DNA of 62,320 nt from Mycobacterium sp. 852013-50091_SCH5140682 (lineage in GTDB: Bacteria > Actinomycetota > Actinomycetes > Mycobacteriales > Mycobacteriaceae), in NCBI RefSeq assembly GCF_001665685.1, contig NZ_LZTB01000052.1, forward strand, positions 1 to 62,320, in the 5' to 3' direction. Below, in pieces: positions 62,091 through 62,320 of this stretch. The notes beneath the pieces were generated by a model that did not search any database, had not been told where the DNA came from, and saw only the letters and a list, made by a program, of their open reading frames with translations. A program made the translations under genes and the position numbers. Within the stretch, counting starts at the first letter, position 1. Each line of letters begins with the position of its first letter.

Positions 62091-62225
62091 ATGATCGAGA
62101 TTACCCGCCGTTGGCGGGTTCTGGCAGCTGGACTGGCCGTGGGGATGGCCGGTGTCATCGGCGTGGCGGGTCAGACTGCCTCTGCCGAGCCACTCCTCCC
62201 GCTACCTCCCGCTCCAGGCCCGGCC
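62091..62225 (+). CDS. mtc28: Secreted proline-rich protein Mtc28, 5' part only
   Basis: 45 codons are present before the adapter junction. Start ATG 62091 with GGAAGGA upstream; signal peptide (ITRRWRVLAAGLAVGMAGVIG, cleavage after TASA) then the mature start EPLLPLPPAPGPA. The N-terminus closely follows M. tuberculosis Rv0040c (MIQIARTWRVF...). The CDS is truncated by the end of genomic sequence, not by a stop. Confidence 0.85.
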
Positions 62226-62320
62226 CTGTCTCTTATACACATCTCCGAGCCCACGAGACTACGCTGCATCGCGGATTGCGTCTTCTGGGTGAAAAAAAAA
62301 AGGGGGGGGGGGGGGGGGGG
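62226..62320 (+). other. Non-genomic Illumina Nextera adapter read-through with poly-A/poly-G
   Basis: CTGTCTCTTATACACATCT (62226-62244) is the Tn5 mosaic end, followed by CCGAGCCCACGAGAC (62245-62259), the i7-side Nextera tail. TACGCTGC (62260-62267) is an 8-base i7 index; from memory it equals a Nextera XT index (N721). 62268-62291 is an error-rich version of the P7 flow-cell sequence, then ten A and nineteen G. The true contig ends at about 62225. Confidence 0.98.

Overview
The window is high-GC actinobacterial DNA from a fast-growing mycobacterium (Mycolicibacterium-like). The best evidence is the right half. Read right to left it follows the Mycobacterium tuberculosis block from mtc28/leuS (Rv0040c/Rv0041) to dnaB (Rv0058): mtc28, leuS, a MarR regulator (Rv0042c), a GntR regulator (Rv0043c), an LLM oxidoreductase (Rv0044c), ino1, a PadR regulator (Rv0047c), an Rv0048c-like protein, an Rv0049-like protein, ponA1, an Rv0051-like glycosyltransferase, a membrane protein, rpsF-ssb-rpsR-rplI and dnaB. 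Additions to this backbone are a polar amino-acid ABC transporter, a glucosylglycerate hydrolase, an SDR and a TIGR03083-type protein. No counterparts of Rv0045c or Rv0057 are present. The last 95 bases are not genomic: they are a Nextera adapter read-through ending in poly-A and poly-G.

Left half, 0-7.7 kb: a leftward operon of two FtsX-like permeases, their ABC ATPase, an APC permease and a copper/topaquinone amine oxidase, which suggests uptake and oxidation of primary amines. An FAH-family hydrolase whose 5' end looks frameshifted follows. 8-26.6 kb is an accessory, partly decayed stretch. It holds a Tat-exported cupin, an IS3 transposase scrap, a KAP P-loop NTPase, an alpha/beta hydrolase and two SAM methyltransferases, the second divergent from a TetR gene across a perfect operator-like palindrome. 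It also holds a three-gene cluster (multicopper oxidase, 1192-aa kelch/ASH/lectin-like repeat protein, DUF4185-like protein). After it come truncated genes (SDR, membrane protein, ammonium transporter tail) and an intact PII gene.

26.7-37.6 kb: an amino-acid catabolic cluster. Leftward genes encode two PLP aminotransferases, an SDR and a succinate-semialdehyde-type dehydrogenase. A LysR and a PucR regulator run rightward, followed by a leftward APC permease and a second-type alanine racemase. The set resembles GABA or other omega-amino-acid utilisation under PucR control.

37.9-62.2 kb: core genome. DnaB carries two inteins, an Ala1 class-3-type mini-intein in the P-loop and a larger LAGLIDADG intein near the C-terminus. 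Upstream of dnaB lies a group of DnaA-box-like sequences. Ribosomal and ssb genes, cell-wall synthesis (ponA1, GT87), inositol synthesis, transporters, glucosylglycerate hydrolase and leuS follow; leuS has a 27-bp tandem repeat in its extreme N-terminus. No tRNA, rRNA or CRISPR array was recognised.
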